This document shows positions 1 through 10,020 of a stretch of 44,629 nt of DNA, one piece after another. The translations under genes were made by a program, and so were the position numbers. Under the pieces are notes generated by a model that saw nothing but the letters and a program-made list of their open reading frames with translations, was not told the DNA's origin and made no database searches. Location: the NCBI GenBank assembly GCA_007280895.1, contig QYQN01000130.1, positions 1 to 44,629 on the forward strand, given 5' to 3'. This DNA is from Methylococcaceae bacterium (GTDB taxonomy: Bacteria > Pseudomonadota > Gammaproteobacteria > Methylococcales > Methylomonadaceae). Positions within the stretch are counted from its first letter, which is position 1. Every line of letters starts with the position of its first letter.

Positions 1-1
1 A

Positions 2-452
2 AGTTTTACGCTTGAGAAAAATACTCAAACGCGTAGTTTTGGCACTGCACCCACGTTAACGGTGGGCGGTACAGGTGGCATTTCTGCCACAGCAAGTTCA
101 GGATTAGGCCCTGTTTACAGCAGTGTTACGCCCTCAGTTTGTACCGTTGCAAACGCTATGGTCACGGGGGTAAGTGCTGGCATCTGTACAATTGTCGCGG
201 AGCAAGAAATGGATGATCAGTATCAGGCTGCGCCTTCAGTCACACAAAGTTTTACGCTTGAGAAAAATACCCAAACGCATAGTTTTGGCACTGCACCCGC
301 GTTAACAGTGGGCGGTACAGGTGTTATTTCTGCCACAGCAAGTTCAGGATTAAGCCCTGTTTACAGCAGTGTTACGCTGTCAGTTTGTACCGTTGCAAAC
401 GCTATGGTCACGGGGGTAAGTGCTGGCATCTGTACAATTGTCGCGGAGCAAG
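2..452 (+). repeat. 246-bp tandem repeat encoding Ig-like domains
   Basis: Bases 2-247 are repeated from 248 with an exact period of 246 bp (82 codons). Over the first 205 bases of each copy I count nine differences, and the last 70 or so bases of that stretch are identical. The second copy diverges after 452. The low divergence, including at silent positions, points to recent duplication or gene conversion. More copies probably lie to the left of the window. Confidence 0.9.
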
Positions 453-1000
453 CAGGGGATGTGAGTTATCACGCAGCGTTTCAACGCACGCAACGCATTA
501 CGGTAATGAATGACAGTATTCTCAAGGTGATTAACGTGGGTAATGGGAGTATTAGTAGTATTGCTTCAGGAATAAATTGTGGCAGTATTTGTTCTAACGT
601 ATTTGCCAAAAAAACGTCTGTTACGTTAACAGCAACGCCAGATAGCGGCTATTTATTTTCACGTTGGCTTGGGTGTTCATCAAAGACGGCTAGCTGTACG
701 GTAAATTTACTGACTAAAATAACAACGGTAAAAGCAATATTTAATCCCATTCCCGAGTATACGCTTAGTGTTAGTGTTCTTGGCTTAGGGAAAATTAGCA
801 GTGATGTCGGAAATATTGATTGCGGCTTCAGTTGCAGTACAAGGTATAGTGCTGGGACAGAGGTAATATTAACTGCGTTTCCTGTGAGTGGCTATGCGTT
901 GACAGGGTGGGCGGGGTGTTCTTCTTCAGCGCTGCAGCGTTGTTCTGTGAAAGTAACTAAAAACACAAAGGTGAGTGCTCGCTTTAAAAAGCTTAATTGA
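2..1000 (+). CDS. Secreted repeat protein, C-terminal part (partial at left edge)
   Basis: The frame is open from base 2 with no start visible, so only the C-terminal 332 residues are present. They begin with two nearly identical 82-residue Ig-like repeats (motifs SFTLEKNTQT, SATASSGL, SVCTV, VTGVSAG, CTIVAEQ), a type common in long bacterial surface or secreted proteins. Two repeats of about 75 residues follow, with the pattern G-x-I...CG..C...T-V-x-L-T-A...GY...W-x-G-C...C-x-V...A-x-F. This matches the divergent InlB-like B-repeat domain. The protein ends in a lysine-rich tail (ARFKKLN) with no sortase or autotransporter signal. Paired cysteines in every repeat suggest disulfides and an extracytoplasmic location. 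An adhesive or surface role is inference. The repeat families are well supported; the function is unknown. Confidence 0.8.
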   Translation, partial: SFTLEKNTQTRSFGTAPTLTVGGTGGISATASSGLGPVYSSVTPSVCTVANAMVTGVSAGICTIVAEQEMDDQYQAAPSVTQSFTLEKNTQTHSFGTAPALTVGGTGVISATASSGLSPVYSSVTLSVCTVANAMVTGVSAGICTIVAEQAGDVSYHAAFQRTQRITVMNDSILKVINVGNGSISSIASGINCGSICSNVFAKKTSVTLTATPDSGYLFSRWLGCSSKTASCTVNLLTKITTVKAIFNPIPEYTLSVSVLGLGKISSDVGNIDCGFSCSTRYSAGTEVILTAFPVSGYALTGWAGCSSSALQRCSVKVTKNTKVSARFKKLN

Positions 1001-1112
1001 GAAGGTTGGGGGGATTCGGTAACGTTGCTTTAGTGGTCATGTAAACCTTACAGAATAGTTTAATCTTGTTGTTGCGCAATGAGGTTTGTTACAAGTTAAA
1101 AAAGTGGGTGAG

Positions 1113-1553
1113 TTAAACCGAGAGAACAAGCCAAATATAAAGGACACCTACGCTTAGAGAGATGTATTTTATTTTTCCTAGTAGGCTTTGTTCTTCCCAG
1201 AAGATCAGTAAACGTATTTTTTGACGAGTAAAATAGACAAGGATATTTTGATAGATTCGTTTAACTACTTTAGGCAAAAATAAATATAAGCGATATAACA
1301 CGATTGCCAACACCGTCATGAGAATATAGAAGACAATGATTTGTGTATCGTGTAAATCTGTTTCAAAAAGATGCTCTACTAAATGATCTAAGGTAGATTC
1401 TATCCATTCAAAACATATATCCAGAAATTCAATGAATAATTCTAAGAAAAGATGAAAAAATTCTATTAGTAGCTCAAATATATAACCTGGCATGATAATC
1501 ATGATGAAAATGCCAATAGCTATTAGTCCCTTGATAATTCTTTGATAAGTCAT
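1113..1553 (-). CDS. Hypothetical small membrane protein
   Basis: I do not recognise this 146-residue protein. An N-terminal hydrophobic segment (about residues 9-25) is followed by a long amphipathic stretch very rich in Phe, Leu, Ile, Glu and Asp (repeated E-F-L/E-L-F units, about 28-65). Then come a second hydrophobic helix (about 71-90), a basic region (KVVKRIYQN, TRQKIR) and a final hydrophobic helix ending in WLVLSV. The charge pattern suggests an inner-membrane protein with an acidic amphipathic loop. ATG at 1553 is used; an upstream GTG at 1562 is possible and neither has a clear ribosome binding site. It lies downstream of purL on the same strand, 115 bp away, and converges with the repeat protein. 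Confidence 0.55.
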   Translation of the reverse strand: MTYQRIIKGLIAIGIFIMIIMPGYIFELLIEFFHLFLELFIEFLDICFEWIESTLDHLVEHLFETDLHDTQIIVFYILMTVLAIVLYRLYLFLPKVVKRIYQNILVYFTRQKIRLLIFWEEQSLLGKIKYISLSVGVLYIWLVLSV

Positions 1554-1668
1554 TGAATTCACTTGTTTTAAGGTGATTTGTAAGTATTTAGCTCATGATG
1601 AAATACGGCTTCAGTATAGCCTAAACGTGAGACGTTTGTGTATTTCAGTGTTCTCAGGCTGAACGATT

Positions 1669-4600
1669 TTAATTAACCCATCGGCGTGCATTAGTAAAAA
1701 GTTGCATCCACGCGCCATGTTCCTCGGTATGCTGAGGATACCATGAGTTTTGTACCTGCCTAAAGCATCGTTCTGGGTGTGGCATCATGATGGTAAAGCG
1801 ACCATCTTGGCTTGTTAGGCCGGTAATGCCAAAGGCCGAGCCGTTTGGATTTGCAGGGAAGCGTGTGGTTTTTTCACCATAATTATCTATGTAACATAAG
1901 CTAGCAAGCTGTTCTGCTAGGATTTGTTCTGGTGCACAAGAAAATTCAGCCCGACCTTCGCCATGCGCAATCACGACAGGAAGTTTTGAGCCAGCCATGT
2001 CTTTGAAGAAAATAGAGGGCGAGGCTTGTACTTCAACCATGACTACGCGTGCTTCAAATTGTTCTGAGTGATTTTTTACAAAACGTGGCCAGTGTTCAGT
2101 GCCAGGTATAATTTCTTTTAAGCCCGCTAGCATTTGACAGCCATTGCACACACCTAACGCAAAAGTGTCGGGACGATTAAAGAAGTGCGAAAACTCAGTG
2201 CGTGCTAAGGGATTATATAAAATGGATTTTGCCCAGCCACCGCCTGCACCTAAGACGTCGCCAAAAGAAAAGCCTCCACAGGCAGCTAAGCCAATAAACG
2301 CCTTGAGACTTACTCGGCCGCTAATAATGTCGCTTAAATGGACATCAATGCAGGTAAAGCCTGCACGATCAAAGGCCGCAGCCATTTCTACATGACCATT
2401 AATGCCTTGTTCGCGCAAGATGGCTATTTTGGGACGAAGGCTTAGGTTAAGCGCAGAAATATCCTGCTCCCATTGTGTTGGTGCAAAGCTTAAGGACAGC
2501 TGCAAGCCGGGATCGTTATTATCATTAATATGCTCATATTCTTGTTTAGCACATTCAGGATTGTCGCGTAAGGCTTGCATTCGGTAACTGACTTCAGACC
2601 AGTATGTTTGAAGTTCAGCGCGATGTGCTGAATAAATAACCACACCTGCATGATGAATAGTCAGTTCTTGAGTCGTTAATAGTTGACCAATTTCAAACAC
2701 ACAATCACTTAATCCTGCGTGAATAAAGGCGTTGATAACTGCTTGGCAATGTTCTTTGCGTACTTGAATGACCGCGCCTAACTCTTCGTTGCCTAGTGCT
2801 GCTAAGGGGTCAATGCCTAGGCAATCAAGCTTAAGATTAACGCCTTGACGACCGGCAAACAGCATTTCTGCAACAGTCGCTAATAAGCCGCCATCGGAGC
2901 GATCATGATAGGCTAATAAATAGTCTTGATGATTAAGGGTTTGAAGTGTTTCAAAAAATCCACGCAGTAACGCAGGGTCGTCTAAGTCTGGGCAGGTATT
3001 ACCCAATTGCCCATACACATGTGCAAGCACTGAGCCGCCTAAGCGTTGTTTATTACCACTTAAATCAATTAATAGTAAAACACTGTCTGCCACTGCTCGT
3101 AATTGTGGCGTGAGTGTTTTGCGAATATCTAACACCGGTGCAAATGCCGTGACAAGTAAGGACAAGGGTGCGGTCATGGTGTGTTGTTGGTCGTGTTCTT
3201 GCCACAGTGTCTTCATTGATAAAGAATCTTTACCGACTGGAATGGCAAGCCCTAGGGCAGGGCACAAATCTAATCCAATTGCGCGTACCGTATCAAACAA
3301 GGCCGCATCTTCACCTTCTGTGCCAGCAGCGGCCATCCAGTTAGCAGATAATTTAATGTCACTCAGCGCATCAATGCGCGCTGCGGCAATGTTAGTAATG
3401 GCTTCTGCAATAGCCATTCTACCTGAGGCTGGGGCATTGATGAGTGCGATGGGCGAGCGTTCACCAAGCGCCATGGCTTCACCGGTGTACGCATAAAAAC
3501 CAGAGGCCGTTACGCCAACATCAGCAACGGGAATTTGCCAAGGACCGACCATTTGGTCGCGGGCAACTAAACCTGTTACTGAGCGATCACCGATATGAAT
3601 TAAAAAGCTTTTGTCTGCGACCGTTGGGAAACTCAATATTCGCTGAATGGCTTCAGTTAGGTTAATGTTGTGTAATGTTAACGGCGAAAGCTGGGGCGCG
3701 AGGCGACGAGCGTGGCGATGCATTTTAGGTGGTTTACCAAATAACACCGTCATGGGAATATCCACAGGTTGTTCATCAAGTAAGCTGTCGTTGAGCAGTA
3801 AGTGTTCGGCTTCTGTAACGTTACCAATTACGGCATATAAGCAGTGTTCGCGTTGGCAAAAACTGTCAAATAAGCTTAGCGCATCTGGATTAATAGCAAT
3901 GACATAGCGTTCTTGGGCTTCATTGCACCAAATTTGCATGGGCGTCATGCTAAGGTCAGCATTGTTAATGTTACGCAGTTCAAAACAGCCACCGCGTTTA
4001 GCGTCATGAATGATTTCTGGTACGGCATTGGATAAGCCGCCTGCACCAATATCATGAATAGAAATAATCGGGGAGTTAGCACCTAATGCATTGCACTGGT
4101 TGATAACTTCTTGGCAACGGCGTTGCATTTCAGGATTTTCGCGTTGCACTGAGGCAAAGTCCAGCGCTTCAGAGCCAAGTCCAGAGCTTTGCGAGGAGGC
4201 CGCGCCTCCGCCAAGTCCTATTAACATGGCTGGGCCGCCTAAAATGATAATTAATGCACCCGCTGGAATGGGCTCTTTTTGAATTAACATCGGCCGAATA
4301 TTGCCCATGCCGCCCGCTAACATAATGGGTTTGTGATAGCCATGGTAGGTGTTGGCATGGTTGGGGTTGGCGTATTCAAAGCTGCGAAAATAGCCGGCAA
4401 TAGTGGGACGTCCAAATTCATTGTTAAACGCTGCACCACCTAAGGGACCTTCCAGCATGATGTCTAGGGCGGAGGCAATGCGTTCAGGTTTGCCAATAGT
4501 GGTTTCCCATGCTTGGCTAAAGTCAGGAATATGTAAATGAGAGACAGAAAATCCAGTTAAGCCTGCTTTCGTTTGAGAGCCACGACCCGTTGCGCCTTCG

Positions 4601-5553
4601 TCACGTATTTCACCGCCCGAGCCAGTGGCGGCTCCTGGAAAGGGAGAAATTGCGGTGGGATGATTATGCGTTTCCACTTTCATTAAAATATGAATGGCTT
4701 CTTCAGTGTAGTGGTATTCGCCTGAAGTTGGGTCACGCAAAAACATGCGTTGCGTAGGGCCGGCCATGACGGCGGCATTGTCATTGTAAGCGGAGAGTAC
4801 GCCTTTGGGGTGTTGCTGATGGGTATGACGAATCATGCCAAATAAGGTTTGATTTTGCTGCTCGCCATCGATAGTCCATTGGGCGTTGAAAATTTTATGA
4901 CGACAATGTTCAGAGTTGGCTTGAGCAAACATCATTAATTCAACATCTGTTGGATTTCTTGCCAAAAACTGAAAGCCTATGGTGAGGTAATCAATTTCAT
5001 CATCGGATAAAGCCAACCCTAAGTCTACATTAGCTTGCTCTAAGGCGGGACGACCTTGTTCTATTAATGCAATGCGTTGCAAGGGACGAGCAGGGTGTTC
5101 ATTAAATAATTCGGGCGCTTCCGTGTTGAGTAGAACGGTTTGGGTCATGCGATCATGCAATAACGCAATAAGCTGGCTTGACAGTGGTTGCTCGCAGAGC
5201 AATTGGTAATGTATGCCACGTTCAATACGGTGCACAGCATCTAAACCGCAACGTTTGGCAATGTCAGTGGCTTTACTGGACCAGGGCGATTGAGTGCCGG
5301 TACGGGGTAAAACTAAGACGGTGTGTGCTGAAGCCGCTAAGTCTGTGTGGGGGTGGTTGAGCTCACCATAGCTTAATAAATTGTTTAAAACTGCTGTATC
5401 TGCTTCGTTTAATTCAGTGCTTACGTCAATGAAATGAACATATCGAGCGGTAATTGCAGTTAAGCGTGGCTCAATAGTTTGCAGTCGACGCATTAAGGCA
5501 TCAAGACGAAAGCGAGAAAAAGTAGGCGTTCCGAAAATTTTTAACATGGTCAT
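1669..5553 (-). CDS. purL: Phosphoribosylformylglycinamidine synthase (FGAM synthase)
   Basis: This is the large single-chain PurL of about 1,294 residues, the usual length for gammaproteobacteria. It converts FGAR, glutamine and ATP to FGAM in de novo purine synthesis in the cytosol. Visible signatures are ANSEHCRHK in the linker/synthase region, the HNHPTAI and [12 protein letters not shown] nucleotide-binding segments, and a C-terminal glutaminase domain with the nucleophile in GVCNGCQML and the catalytic His in PHPERCFR. The start is ATG at 5553; ATG 5547 is an alternative, and neither has a strong ribosome binding site. It is the third gene of a dapA-bamC-purL run on the minus strand. 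In Escherichia coli, purC follows dapA-bamC, so here another purine gene takes that place. The gene is intact. Confidence 0.97.
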   Translation of the reverse strand: MTMLKIFGTPTFSRFRLDALMRRLQTIEPRLTAITARYVHFIDVSTELNEADTAVLNNLLSYGELNHPHTDLAASAHTVLVLPRTGTQSPWSSKATDIAKRCGLDAVHRIERGIHYQLLCEQPLSSQLIALLHDRMTQTVLLNTEAPELFNEHPARPLQRIALIEQGRPALEQANVDLGLALSDDEIDYLTIGFQFLARNPTDVELMMFAQANSEHCRHKIFNAQWTIDGEQQNQTLFGMIRHTHQQHPKGVLSAYNDNAAVMAGPTQRMFLRDPTSGEYHYTEEAIHILMKVETHNHPTAISPFPGAATGSGGEIRDEGATGRGSQTKAGLTGFSVSHLHIPDFSQAWETTIGKPERIASALDIMLEGPLGGAAFNNEFGRPTIAGYFRSFEYANPNHANTYHGYHKPIMLAGGMGNIRPMLIQKEPIPAGALIIILGGPAMLIGLGGGAASSQSSGLGSEALDFASVQRENPEMQRRCQEVINQCNALGANSPIISIHDIGAGGLSNAVPEIIHDAKRGGCFELRNINNADLSMTPMQIWCNEAQERYVIAINPDALSLFDSFCQREHCLYAVIGNVTEAEHLLLNDSLLDEQPVDIPMTVLFGKPPKMHRHARRLAPQLSPLTLHNINLTEAIQRILSFPTVADKSFLIHIGDRSVTGLVARDQMVGPWQIPVADVGVTASGFYAYTGEAMALGERSPIALINAPASGRMAIAEAITNIAAARIDALSDIKLSANWMAAAGTEGEDAALFDTVRAIGLDLCPALGLAIPVGKDSLSMKTLWQEHDQQHTMTAPLSLLVTAFAPVLDIRKTLTPQLRAVADSVLLLIDLSGNKQRLGGSVLAHVYGQLGNTCPDLDDPALLRGFFETLQTLNHQDYLLAYHDRSDGGLLATVAEMLFAGRQGVNLKLDCLGIDPLAALGNEELGAVIQVRKEHCQAVINAFIHAGLSDCVFEIGQLLTTQELTIHHAGVVIYSAHRAELQTYWSEVSYRMQALRDNPECAKQEYEHINDNNDPGLQLSLSFAPTQWEQDISALNLSLRPKIAILREQGINGHVEMAAAFDRAGFTCIDVHLSDIISGRVSLKAFIGLAACGGFSFGDVLGAGGGWAKSILYNPLARTEFSHFFNRPDTFALGVCNGCQMLAGLKEIIPGTEHWPRFVKNHSEQFEARVVMVEVQASPSIFFKDMAGSKLPVVIAHGEGRAEFSCAPEQILAEQLASLCYIDNYGEKTTRFPANPNGSAFGITGLTSQDGRFTIMMPHPERCFRQVQNSWYPQHTEEHGAWMQLFTNARRWVN

Positions 5554-5573
5554 CAATTAAGTTTGTCACTTAT

Positions 5574-5592
5574 GGCAGCGATGGTCGCTGCC
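5574..5592 (-). other. Perfect 8-bp stem hairpin between bamC and purL
   Basis: GGCAGCGA and TCGCTGCC form a perfect 8-bp inverted repeat with a 3-base loop, 21 bp upstream of the purL start and 45 bp past the bamC stop. No T-run follows on either strand, so it is not a standard intrinsic terminator. It could be a processing or stability element, or an attenuating structure in the bamC-purL transcript (inference). Confidence 0.5.
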
Positions 5593-5637
5593 TTGAGTTC
5601 GTGAGTGGGGTGAGCTAAGCTTAGCGTAGCACTGGAA

Positions 5638-6336
5638 TTATGGTGTATCTGAAGCAATACTGTGCTGTAGTTGGTGTAGAAAATGCACTGCATCTTCATC
5701 AGTGACGGCTTGCTTTTGGTCATTTAATACCTGTATTTGGGTCTGCTCTAAAATTTCTGAAAGCTGCAGAACATAGGTGTGCTCGTCGCTGCCAAAGCCA
5801 TGAAAAATAAAGGTCAGTTCATTCCAAAAGGAACCATCTTCTAATTTTTTCTCAGTAGGATCATAGTGGATGGTAAGGTTTTTTTCTGCTTTATTGCGTT
5901 GAGTCACTTCAAAAGAATGTCGGCTTAAGGCTTTATCTAAGGCTCGCCATGCCGTATTAAAACGCACATTTAGGCGCAATATGGGTTCCTGAGTAGACGT
6001 TTTATCAATACTTGCGGTGATGTGTTGGGCTGTTTCGGTCTGCGTTGACGGGGGCGCTTCAGTAGGAGCAATGATAGAGTTTTCAGAAGATTGTGAGGTG
6101 GCTGTTGATGGGGTGGCATCATTTGGCATTCGCTCCGGTGTTGCAGGGCGAATTTCAGCAGGTCTTGGTATTAGTGGGGAGAGCGGTGCATTAAGATTAT
6201 CAGGGAGTACCAATTCTGGAATTTCTACGGTGTATTGGTAGTCTTTTTCTTTGTCAGGAAACCAGTTTTTAATGTAGCTACAGCCAGGTAAAAGGGTGCT
6301 AGCAAGAAGTATGATAAGAGGCGCTAAGGCTTTCAT
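5638..6336 (-). CDS. bamC: Outer membrane assembly lipoprotein BamC
   Basis: The product is 232 residues. It starts with a lipoprotein signal peptide whose lipobox LLPGC puts the lipidated cysteine at residue 19. A proline-rich linker with Asn-Leu-Asn-Ala-Pro (about 40-65) resembles the unstructured BamC segment that contacts BamD, and a low-complexity Ser/Thr/Pro stretch follows. A single helix-grip-type domain (LNVRFNTAWRALDKAL to the end) is present. Canonical BamC has two such domains in about 344 residues, so this is a short form. ATG 6336 overlaps the dapA stop in an ATGA arrangement, which implies translational coupling. The dapA-bamC order is conserved in gammaproteobacteria and supports the call, with BamC acting in the BAM beta-barrel insertion complex. 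Confidence 0.82.
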   Translation of the reverse strand: MKALAPLIILLASTLLPGCSYIKNWFPDKEKDYQYTVEIPELVLPDNLNAPLSPLIPRPAEIRPATPERMPNDATPSTATSQSSENSIIAPTEAPPSTQTETAQHITASIDKTSTQEPILRLNVRFNTAWRALDKALSRHSFEVTQRNKAEKNLTIHYDPTEKKLEDGSFWNELTFIFHGFGSDEHTYVLQLSEILEQTQIQVLNDQKQAVTDEDAVHFLHQLQHSIASDTP

Positions 6337-7211
6337 AGCAGCACTCCGGCTTGGCGCATCGCTTCTCTCACTGTGGCGTAGCACTCTTCTGTTAACCAGG
6401 TTAAGGGGAGACGAATGCCGTGCGCAATAAAGCCCATTTCAGCCACCGCCCATTTAACAGGAATGGGGTTGGATTGTATAAACAAGGCGCTGTGCAGGCC
6501 TAATAATTGGTGATCAAGGTGTTGGGCGTGTTCTTTATCGCCGCGCATTGCAGCGGTGATCATTTCATGCACTAATTTAGGCGCGACATTGCCGGTGACA
6601 GTAATTGAGCCATTGCCACCTTGTAAGCAAAATTCACAGCTAGTGGCATCATCACCGGTGTACAGAGCAAAATCAGGAGGACTCAGTGCTTTAATTTTAG
6701 CAATTCTGGATAAATCACCTGTGGCTTCTTTGACGCCAACAATATTTTTTAAGTGTGCTAATTTGCCAATGGTTTCTGGCAGCATATCGCAGGCGGTGCG
6801 TCCTGGCACGTTGTAAAGAATCTGTGGAATATCAACGGCATCATTGATTGCTTGATGGTGAAGAAAAAGTCCGTGTTGAGTAGGTTTGTTGTAATACGGC
6901 GTGACAATTAAGCAGGCATCAGCTCCCGCTGCTTTTGCTTTACGGGTAAGATTAATGGCTTCAGTGGTTGAGTTCGCTCCTGTGCCAGCGATAACGGGAA
7001 TTTTTCCGTTTACTAATTGCACAATGGTATGAATAACATCACAGTGCTCTTGTTCATCTAAGGTAGCAGATTCACCGGTGGTACCGACAGCAACCAAGGC
7101 ATCAGTGCCTTGCTCAAGGTGAAACTGAACAAGTTTGGCCAAACTTTTTTTATCAACATCACCTGATTCATTCATTGGGGTGATTAACGCTACGATACTA
7201 CCTTGAATCAT
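6333..7211 (-). CDS. dapA: 4-hydroxy-tetrahydrodipicolinate synthase
   Basis: This 292-residue protein has the standard DapA length. It condenses pyruvate with aspartate semialdehyde, the first committed step to diaminopimelate and lysine. Seen motifs are GSIVALITPM at the start, the TTGES substrate-binding loop, YYNKPTQ, LYNVPGRT with the catalytic tyrosine, and GVKEATGD with the Schiff-base lysine. ATG 7211 is chosen over an in-frame TTG at 7223 because GAGAG lies just upstream of it and family members start at this point. It is the first gene of the dapA-bamC-purL run, and its stop overlaps the bamC start. Confidence 0.96.
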   Translation of the reverse strand: MIQGSIVALITPMNESGDVDKKSLAKLVQFHLEQGTDALVAVGTTGESATLDEQEHCDVIHTIVQLVNGKIPVIAGTGANSTTEAINLTRKAKAAGADACLIVTPYYNKPTQHGLFLHHQAINDAVDIPQILYNVPGRTACDMLPETIGKLAHLKNIVGVKEATGDLSRIAKIKALSPPDFALYTGDDATSCEFCLQGGNGSITVTGNVAPKLVHEMITAAMRGDKEHAQHLDHQLLGLHSALFIQSNPIPVKWAVAEMGFIAHGIRLPLTWLTEECYATVREAMRQAGVLL

Positions 7212-7552
7212 GAAATCTCTCAAACAGAAGGGGGATAGTTAAAAATCGTTGGTATTATAACAAGCAAATGGGCAAAACTCAGCTTGATAACACACTTAAT
7301 TCTGTAAAGTGGGTATTTTCAGTGCTAGAAAAATAGCTAACTAGATGATCATGAGTAATCCAAGATAGGGTTAATCTTGTTGGTTTTATGAGCGGTTATC
7401 GTTGTTGTGTGATGGCTGTCAGTGTGAATACAGTGCGCAGTTATTTTTGTAAGTATTTCTGTTTGTCGTGGTTTGTTCTGTTCAATGAATGGATAATCAG
7501 ATGATTTTCATGGATAATACTTCTTTTTAAAAACCTGACAAACGACTCAAGC
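7212..7552. promoter_or_regulatory. Divergent intergenic region dapA / argS
   Basis: This 341-bp region has no gene. On the minus strand a perfect TATAAT (7259-7254) lies about 43 bp upstream of the dapA start; its -35 region is weak, so it is only a probable dapA promoter core. On the plus side the 9-bp sequence ATGGATAAT occurs twice (7489-7497 and 7510-7518), 21 bp apart, just upstream of argS. This could be overlapping -10-like elements or a protein-binding site. I saw no leader peptide or T-box-like structure. Confidence 0.4.
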
Positions 7553-9331
7553 ATGAAACAAAAATTAACGGCACTACTCTCGCACGCTATTGAAAATATG
7601 AAGGAAAACGCTATCTTGCCAAAAGATAGTGTTGTTCAGATTATCATCGAACGAAGCCGAGATGCAGCGCATGGCGATTTTGCTTGCAGTGTGGCGTTAA
7701 GCTTAGCAAAATCAGCAAAGTTACCACCGCGTCAATTAGCAGCGCATATTGTCGCGGCGTTACCTAATGACGAGATGGTGCTAAACGTTGAGTTAGCGGG
7801 GCCTGGTTTCATTAATTTTTTTGTCGATCCGTTTGCGCATCTCCAAGTAATTAAGCAAATTCATGAACAAACGACTGCATTTGGCTTAAGCACGGTGGGT
7901 GTGGGGAAAAAGATTCAAGTGGAGTTTGTTTCTGCAAATCCTACGGGGCCGCTGCATGTAGGGCATGGTCGAGGCGCTGCTTATGGTTCAGCATTGGCTA
8001 ATTTATTGCAGGCGGTCGGATACGAGGTTCATCGGGAATATTATGTTAACGATGCCGGGCGGCAAATGGATATATTGGCAACCAGTGTCTGGTTGCGTTA
8101 CTTAGAGCAGTGTGGAGAGCATTTCGTTTTCCCTAGTAATGGTTATCGTGGCGAATATGTACGCGAGATTGCGCAGCAAATTTGGCAGGCTTCGGGCAAG
8201 GACTATCAGCATTCTGCAGCGCAGGTGTTTGCGGGCATCCCTTTAGATGAATCTAAAGCTGAGGAGGGTGGGCAAATAGGCGATAAAGAAGCGCATATCG
8301 ACGGCTTAATTTTGCGCGCTAAAGAATTGCTTGGCTTAGATGCTTACGTGCATGTATTTAATGAAGGGTTAGCAACTATTTTGGCAGATATTAAAGACGA
8401 TTTACTCGCGTTTGGCGTCGCCTACGAGTGCTGGTTCTCTGAGCGTCAACTCCTGACGGATGGCTCAGTTGAACAAGCGTTAAGTCGTTTACGTAGTGCT
8501 GGATTTTTATATGAACAGGAAGGCGCTGTTTGGTTTGCATCTAGTCAGTTGGGTGATGAAAAAGATCGAGTGGTTGTGCGGGAAAATGGTCAACACACCT
8601 ATTTTGCCTCCGATATTGCTTATCACATGAATAAATTGGATCGTGGCTTTGAGCAAATTATCGATATTTGGGGCGCCGATCATCATGGTTATATTCCTCG
8701 TGTGAAAGCTGCAATGCGTGCCTTGGGTGCAGATGATGCTAAATTGACCGTGTTATTAGTGCAATTTGCGACGCTGTGGCGTGGCAAAGAAAAAGTATCG
8801 ATGTCGACTCGTTCAGGCGAGTTTGTAACCTTGAGGCAGTTGCGCAATGAGGTGGGCATTGATGCTGCACGATTTTTTTATGTAATGCGTAGATCAGATC
8901 AGCACATTGATTTCGATTTAAAATTAGCCACCTCTAAAACAAATGAAAACCCAGTGTTTTATGTTCAATATGCGTATGCGCGGGTATGCAGTGTGTTACG
9001 GCAGTTGGATGAAAAGGGCTGGGTGAGAGATAGTGAGCAAGGCATGGCACAGTTAGCTCGTTTAACAGAGACGCACGAATTGGCGTTAATTGGTACATTA
9101 GCTCGTTATCCAGAAGTAATCGAGCGATCTGCAGCACAGTATGAGCCGCATCAGTTAACGCAATATTTGCGTGAGTTAGCCCATGAATTTCATACCTATT
9201 ACAACGCCCATCAGTTTCTTGTCGACGATACTATGCTGCGGGATGCACGATTAAATCTTATTTGTGCAGTAAAGCAGGTATTGGCAAATGGACTTGGGTT
9301 ACTGACTATTTCGACACCAGAGTCGATGTAA
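7553..9331 (+). CDS. argS: Arginyl-tRNA synthetase
   Basis: This 592-residue class I synthetase charges tRNA-Arg. The N-terminal additional domain (about 1-115) is followed by the catalytic core with the HIGH-type motif in [13 protein letters not shown] (about residue 130) and a SMSTR motif near 425 in place of KMSKS, as is usual for bacterial ArgRS. The C-terminal anticodon-binding helical domain ends in a tail (TISTPESM) that matches the family pattern. It is close to the E. coli length of 577. The SPOR-domain gene begins 2 bp after the stop, an arrangement seen in several gammaproteobacteria that suggests one transcript. Confidence 0.97.
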   Translation: MKQKLTALLSHAIENMKENAILPKDSVVQIIIERSRDAAHGDFACSVALSLAKSAKLPPRQLAAHIVAALPNDEMVLNVELAGPGFINFFVDPFAHLQVIKQIHEQTTAFGLSTVGVGKKIQVEFVSANPTGPLHVGHGRGAAYGSALANLLQAVGYEVHREYYVNDAGRQMDILATSVWLRYLEQCGEHFVFPSNGYRGEYVREIAQQIWQASGKDYQHSAAQVFAGIPLDESKAEEGGQIGDKEAHIDGLILRAKELLGLDAYVHVFNEGLATILADIKDDLLAFGVAYECWFSERQLLTDGSVEQALSRLRSAGFLYEQEGAVWFASSQLGDEKDRVVVRENGQHTYFASDIAYHMNKLDRGFEQIIDIWGADHHGYIPRVKAAMRALGADDAKLTVLLVQFATLWRGKEKVSMSTRSGEFVTLRQLRNEVGIDAARFFYVMRRSDQHIDFDLKLATSKTNENPVFYVQYAYARVCSVLRQLDEKGWVRDSEQGMAQLARLTETHELALIGTLARYPEVIERSAAQYEPHQLTQYLRELAHEFHTYYNAHQFLVDDTMLRDARLNLICAVKQVLANGLGLLTISTPESM

Positions 9332-9333
9332 TT

Positions 9334-10020
9334 ATGGCTAAAGACTACAAAAATCGCGTTCAACGTAAAGCAAAAAAAACGCCTACAGTGGCTGTGGGGC
9401 TGTGGAAATGGCTGTTAATTACGCTTTTAATCCTAGGTTTTGTGGTTTTTTTGGTGTTTTTAAAAATGTCTTCAGGTGGTAAGGCGCTGGCAACAGTGCC
9501 AGCACTTTCAACAGAAAAACTGGCAACGGTAACGTCGTCTGTTAATGAACTTGTTGAGCACAAGCCAAAACCTCCGCATTTTGAATTTTATACCTTGCTT
9601 CCTCAAAAGGAGGTGGTGGTTCCAGAGTATGAAATAAAAACTCGCACGCGTGAAGAACGTGTTGGTAAACTTAAGTCAAATCAATACATTATGCAGGCTG
9701 GATCATTTAAAACACTGCAAGAGGCGGAGCAGTTGATTGCTAAAGTTGCTGCAATGGGTATTGAGTCTAAGCTTGAAAAAGCTAAAGTAGGTGATGTGGC
9801 GTGGTATCGAGTCAAGATGGGGCCTTTTTCGCAAGTTGCTAGTGTTAATTCTATTCGTACGCGGTTAAGAAAAAACAGCGTAGATGTGATTGTTACTGAG
9901 GTTGGTGAGGCTAAAGAGTCTGTGGTTAAACAAAATAATAAACCCATAGCGGTAACAGCTACCAACAAAGAAGAGCGCGTTAATGGGATCACTACGGTGC
10001 CGCAAAGTAAGCCGCATTAA
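9334..10020 (+). CDS. SPOR-domain membrane protein (FtsN-like)
   Basis: The product is 228 residues. A basic cytoplasmic N-terminus (NRVQRKAKK) precedes one transmembrane segment (about residues 22-43), a variable linker, and a SPOR domain (about 113-190: YIMQAGSF..., EAEQL, WYRVKMGPF, VDVIVTE). SPOR domains bind denuded glycan strands at the division septum, and the layout is that of FtsN, the late divisome activator. The ATG at 9334 is preferred over an upstream TTG at 9262 that would start inside argS. Assignment as FtsN itself rests on topology and on position after argS, so a generic SPOR/cell-division protein is the safer label. Confidence 0.85.
   Translation: MAKDYKNRVQRKAKKTPTVAVGLWKWLLITLLILGFVVFLVFLKMSSGGKALATVPALSTEKLATVTSSVNELVEHKPKPPHFEFYTLLPQKEVVVPEYEIKTRTREERVGKLKSNQYIMQAGSFKTLQEAEQLIAKVAAMGIESKLEKAKVGDVAWYRVKMGPFSQVASVNSIRTRLRKNSVDVIVTEVGEAKESVVKQNNKPIAVTATNKEERVNGITTVPQSKPH

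Noticed and set aside
2144-5360. Plus-strand frames inside purL
   Set aside because: They lie wholly within a clearly identified gene on the other strand and show no independent features.
9360-9992. Long antisense frames opposite the SPOR gene
   Set aside because: They have no recognisable motifs and are explained as shadows of the real gene.
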